From the NCBI GenBank assembly GCA_945910005.1, contig CAMDTW010000344.1, forward strand, positions 162,589 through 226,588: 64,000 bases of DNA, read 5' to 3'. Under the pieces are notes generated by a model that was given only the letters and a program-made list of their open reading frames with translations, was not told where the DNA came from and did not search any database. The position numbers and the translations under genes are program-made. Source of the DNA: Isoperla grammatica. Taxonomy: Eukaryota > Arthropoda > Insecta > Plecoptera > Perlodidae. Below, piece after piece: positions 62,991 through 64,000 of this stretch. Position 1 is the stretch's first letter. Each line of letters starts with the position of its first letter.

Positions 62991-64000
62991 TTGAAAAATA
63001 AGAATTATAGGCTGCATTCTTCAAGAGTATAATGAAAATGCATAATTGAGTTTTTTCGTCGTTTTTGGTTAAAATATGCATAAAATATAGAAATTGGCTG
63101 ATTTTAGTCAATCTACCACAAACTTCCAGTTTACAGAGGAATCTTGCATACGGCCGGGGTTTCTAAGGGTTTCAACCAAAGTTGACAAATCGTTGTTTTA
63201 GAGCGTATCAGGCTCCAATAAGCACAATTTGTCCATTTTGTCACATTTCGATAACTTCTATAGAAGTTACACCCTCCGTTGAAAAATAAGAATTATAGGC
63301 TGCATTCTTTAAGAGTATAATGAAAATGCATAAATTGAGTTTTTTCGTCGTTTTTGGTTAAAATATGCATAAAATATAGAAATTGGCTGATTTTAGTCTA
63401 TCTACCACAAACTTCCAGTTTTAAGAGGAATCTTGCATACGGCTGGGATTCCTAAGGGTTTCAACCAAATTGCACAAATCGTTGTTTTAGAGCGTTTCAG
63501 GCTCCAAAAAGCACAATTTGTTCATTTTGTCACATTTCGATAACTTCTATAGAAGTTACACCCTCCGTCGAAAAATAAGAATTATAGGTTGCATCTTCAA
63601 GAGTATAATGAAAATGCATAAATTGAGTTTTTTTTCGTCGTTTTTGGTTAAAATATGCATAAAAAATAGAAATTGGCTGATTTCAGTCTATCTACCACAA
63701 ACTTCCAGTTTTAAGAGGAATCTTGCATACGGCTGGGATTCCTAAGGGTTTCAACCAAATTGCACAAATCGTTGTTTTAGAGCGTTTCAGGCTCCAATAA
63801 GCACAATTTGTCCATTTCGTCTTATTTCGATTACTTCTATAGAAGTTACACCCTCCTTTGAAAAATAAGAATTATAGGCTGCATTCTTCAAGAGTATAAT
63901 GAAAATGCATAAATTGAGTTTTTTCGTCGTTTTTGGTTAAAATATGCTTTAAAAATAGAAATTGGCTGATTTCAGTCTATCTACCACAAACTTCCAGTTT
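62991..64000. repeat. Recombinant end block, D/B chimera, A, B/A, partial X
   Basis: The monomer at 62991 starts as D (tttagtcaatc, tttacagagg) and switches to the ggccggggtttc/gcgtatcagg/ccattttg form seen at 38.3, 40.9 and (partly) 45.0 kb. The next three (ctttaag with ccaaaaagc; ggctggg with gattacttc; ttg start with aaaatag and gatttcag) follow the order at 38.4 and 45.1-45.9 kb. The final monomer starts at 63858 and is cut after 143 bp. Confidence 0.85.

Larger units (their letters stand above)
1..64000. repeat. Satellite DNA array, ~289-bp monomer, about 221.5 tandem copies
   Basis: The motif ttgaaaaata/tcgaaaaata recurs every 288-290 bp from base 1 to base 63858, and the last monomer is cut by the window end. 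All copies are in the same orientation with no intervening unique DNA. Monomer 290-578 has 33% G+C. Two main classes (A and B) and several sub-classes recur in ordered blocks, so the array has higher-order structure and is not a random mix. Such arrays in eukaryotes are usually centromeric, pericentromeric or subtelomeric; which one applies cannot be seen here. No coding sequence is supported: the short open frames follow the repeat period and change with single-base variants. The family was not recognised. Confidence 0.98.

Noticed and set aside
105..63745. Open reading frames of 60-95 codons on both strands, including a recurrent 62-codon frame in D monomers
   Set aside because: They recur at multiples of 289 bp, cross monomer boundaries and appear or vanish with single-base class variants. 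No protein family, start context or codon signal supports them.
1..64000. CRISPR array
   Set aside because: Repeat units are about 289 bp, contiguous and without unique spacers; CRISPR repeats are short and separated by unique spacers.
1..64000. Bacterial plasmid origin with iterons or phage repeat region
   Set aside because: No replication gene and no unique DNA occur in 64 kb; the length, HOR structure and uniform 289-bp units fit eukaryotic satellite DNA only.
1..64000. Transposable element or viral insertion
   Set aside because: The monomer register is continuous throughout, with only small indels; no block of non-satellite sequence, terminal repeat or target-site duplication was seen.

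Overview
The whole window is one uninterrupted, head-to-tail satellite DNA array. The monomer is about 289 bp and roughly 67% A+T (one full monomer, 290-578, counted by hand has 96 G+C in 289). The array starts at base 1, runs past base 64000 and holds about 221.5 monomers, all in the same orientation. I see no gene, RNA gene, transposon or unique spacer in it. This is a eukaryotic chromosome architecture typical of a centromere, pericentromere or large heterochromatic block. I do not recognise the monomer family, so I do not name a species. A weak hint towards a plant is that most transitions separating the two main monomer classes sit in CG or CHG contexts.

Monomer register and class codes used below. 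Each monomer is taken to start at the t of ttgaaaaata or tcgaaaaata. A = ttg start, ggctgc, aaatatag, gattttag, ggctggg, aattgcac. B = tcg start, ggttgc, aaaaatag, gatttcag, ggccggg, agttgac. B' = B with cgggtttcc and the 1-bp-shorter gttgaaaatcg. D = A with tttacagagg and tttaagagcg. F = cttgag, ggttgaaa, atgcctaaa. G = B with agagagtttcaggctcaaat. H = A-like 5' part, B-like 3' part, usually carrying the first half of a divergent patch. E = monomer beginning with the second half of that patch (aataataatgttagtgtgc). X = ttg start with otherwise B-like middle.

Layout. 1-6064 and 6065-11553: two copies of a 21-monomer higher-order repeat (HOR), the second cut to 19. 11554-16177: rearranged transition. 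16178-20801 and 20802-25424: two copies of a 16-monomer HOR. 25425-36397: mosaic, including two copies of a core octamer (one lacking D). 36398-38998 and 38999-41599: a 9-monomer HOR duplicated with no difference that I noticed. 41600-47090: irregular A/B monomers with short-range echoes. 47091-52581, 52582-58072 and 58073-62990: three copies of a 19-monomer HOR, the third with 17 monomers. 62991-64000: a recombinant end similar to 38-39 kb and 45 kb.

Beneath these different HORs lies one recurrent module, D-A-B'-G-H-E-A-B (about 2.31 kb), found complete or nearly complete eight times. The window therefore looks like one ancestral HOR repeatedly re-cut by unequal exchange and local amplification. 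The most unusual sequence-level signals are a 71-bp patch differing from the normal sequence at 12 sites that are all transversions, an 18-bp perfect palindrome in most monomers, and a sharp rise of 1-bp indels after about 57.8 kb that looks like reduced assembly accuracy.
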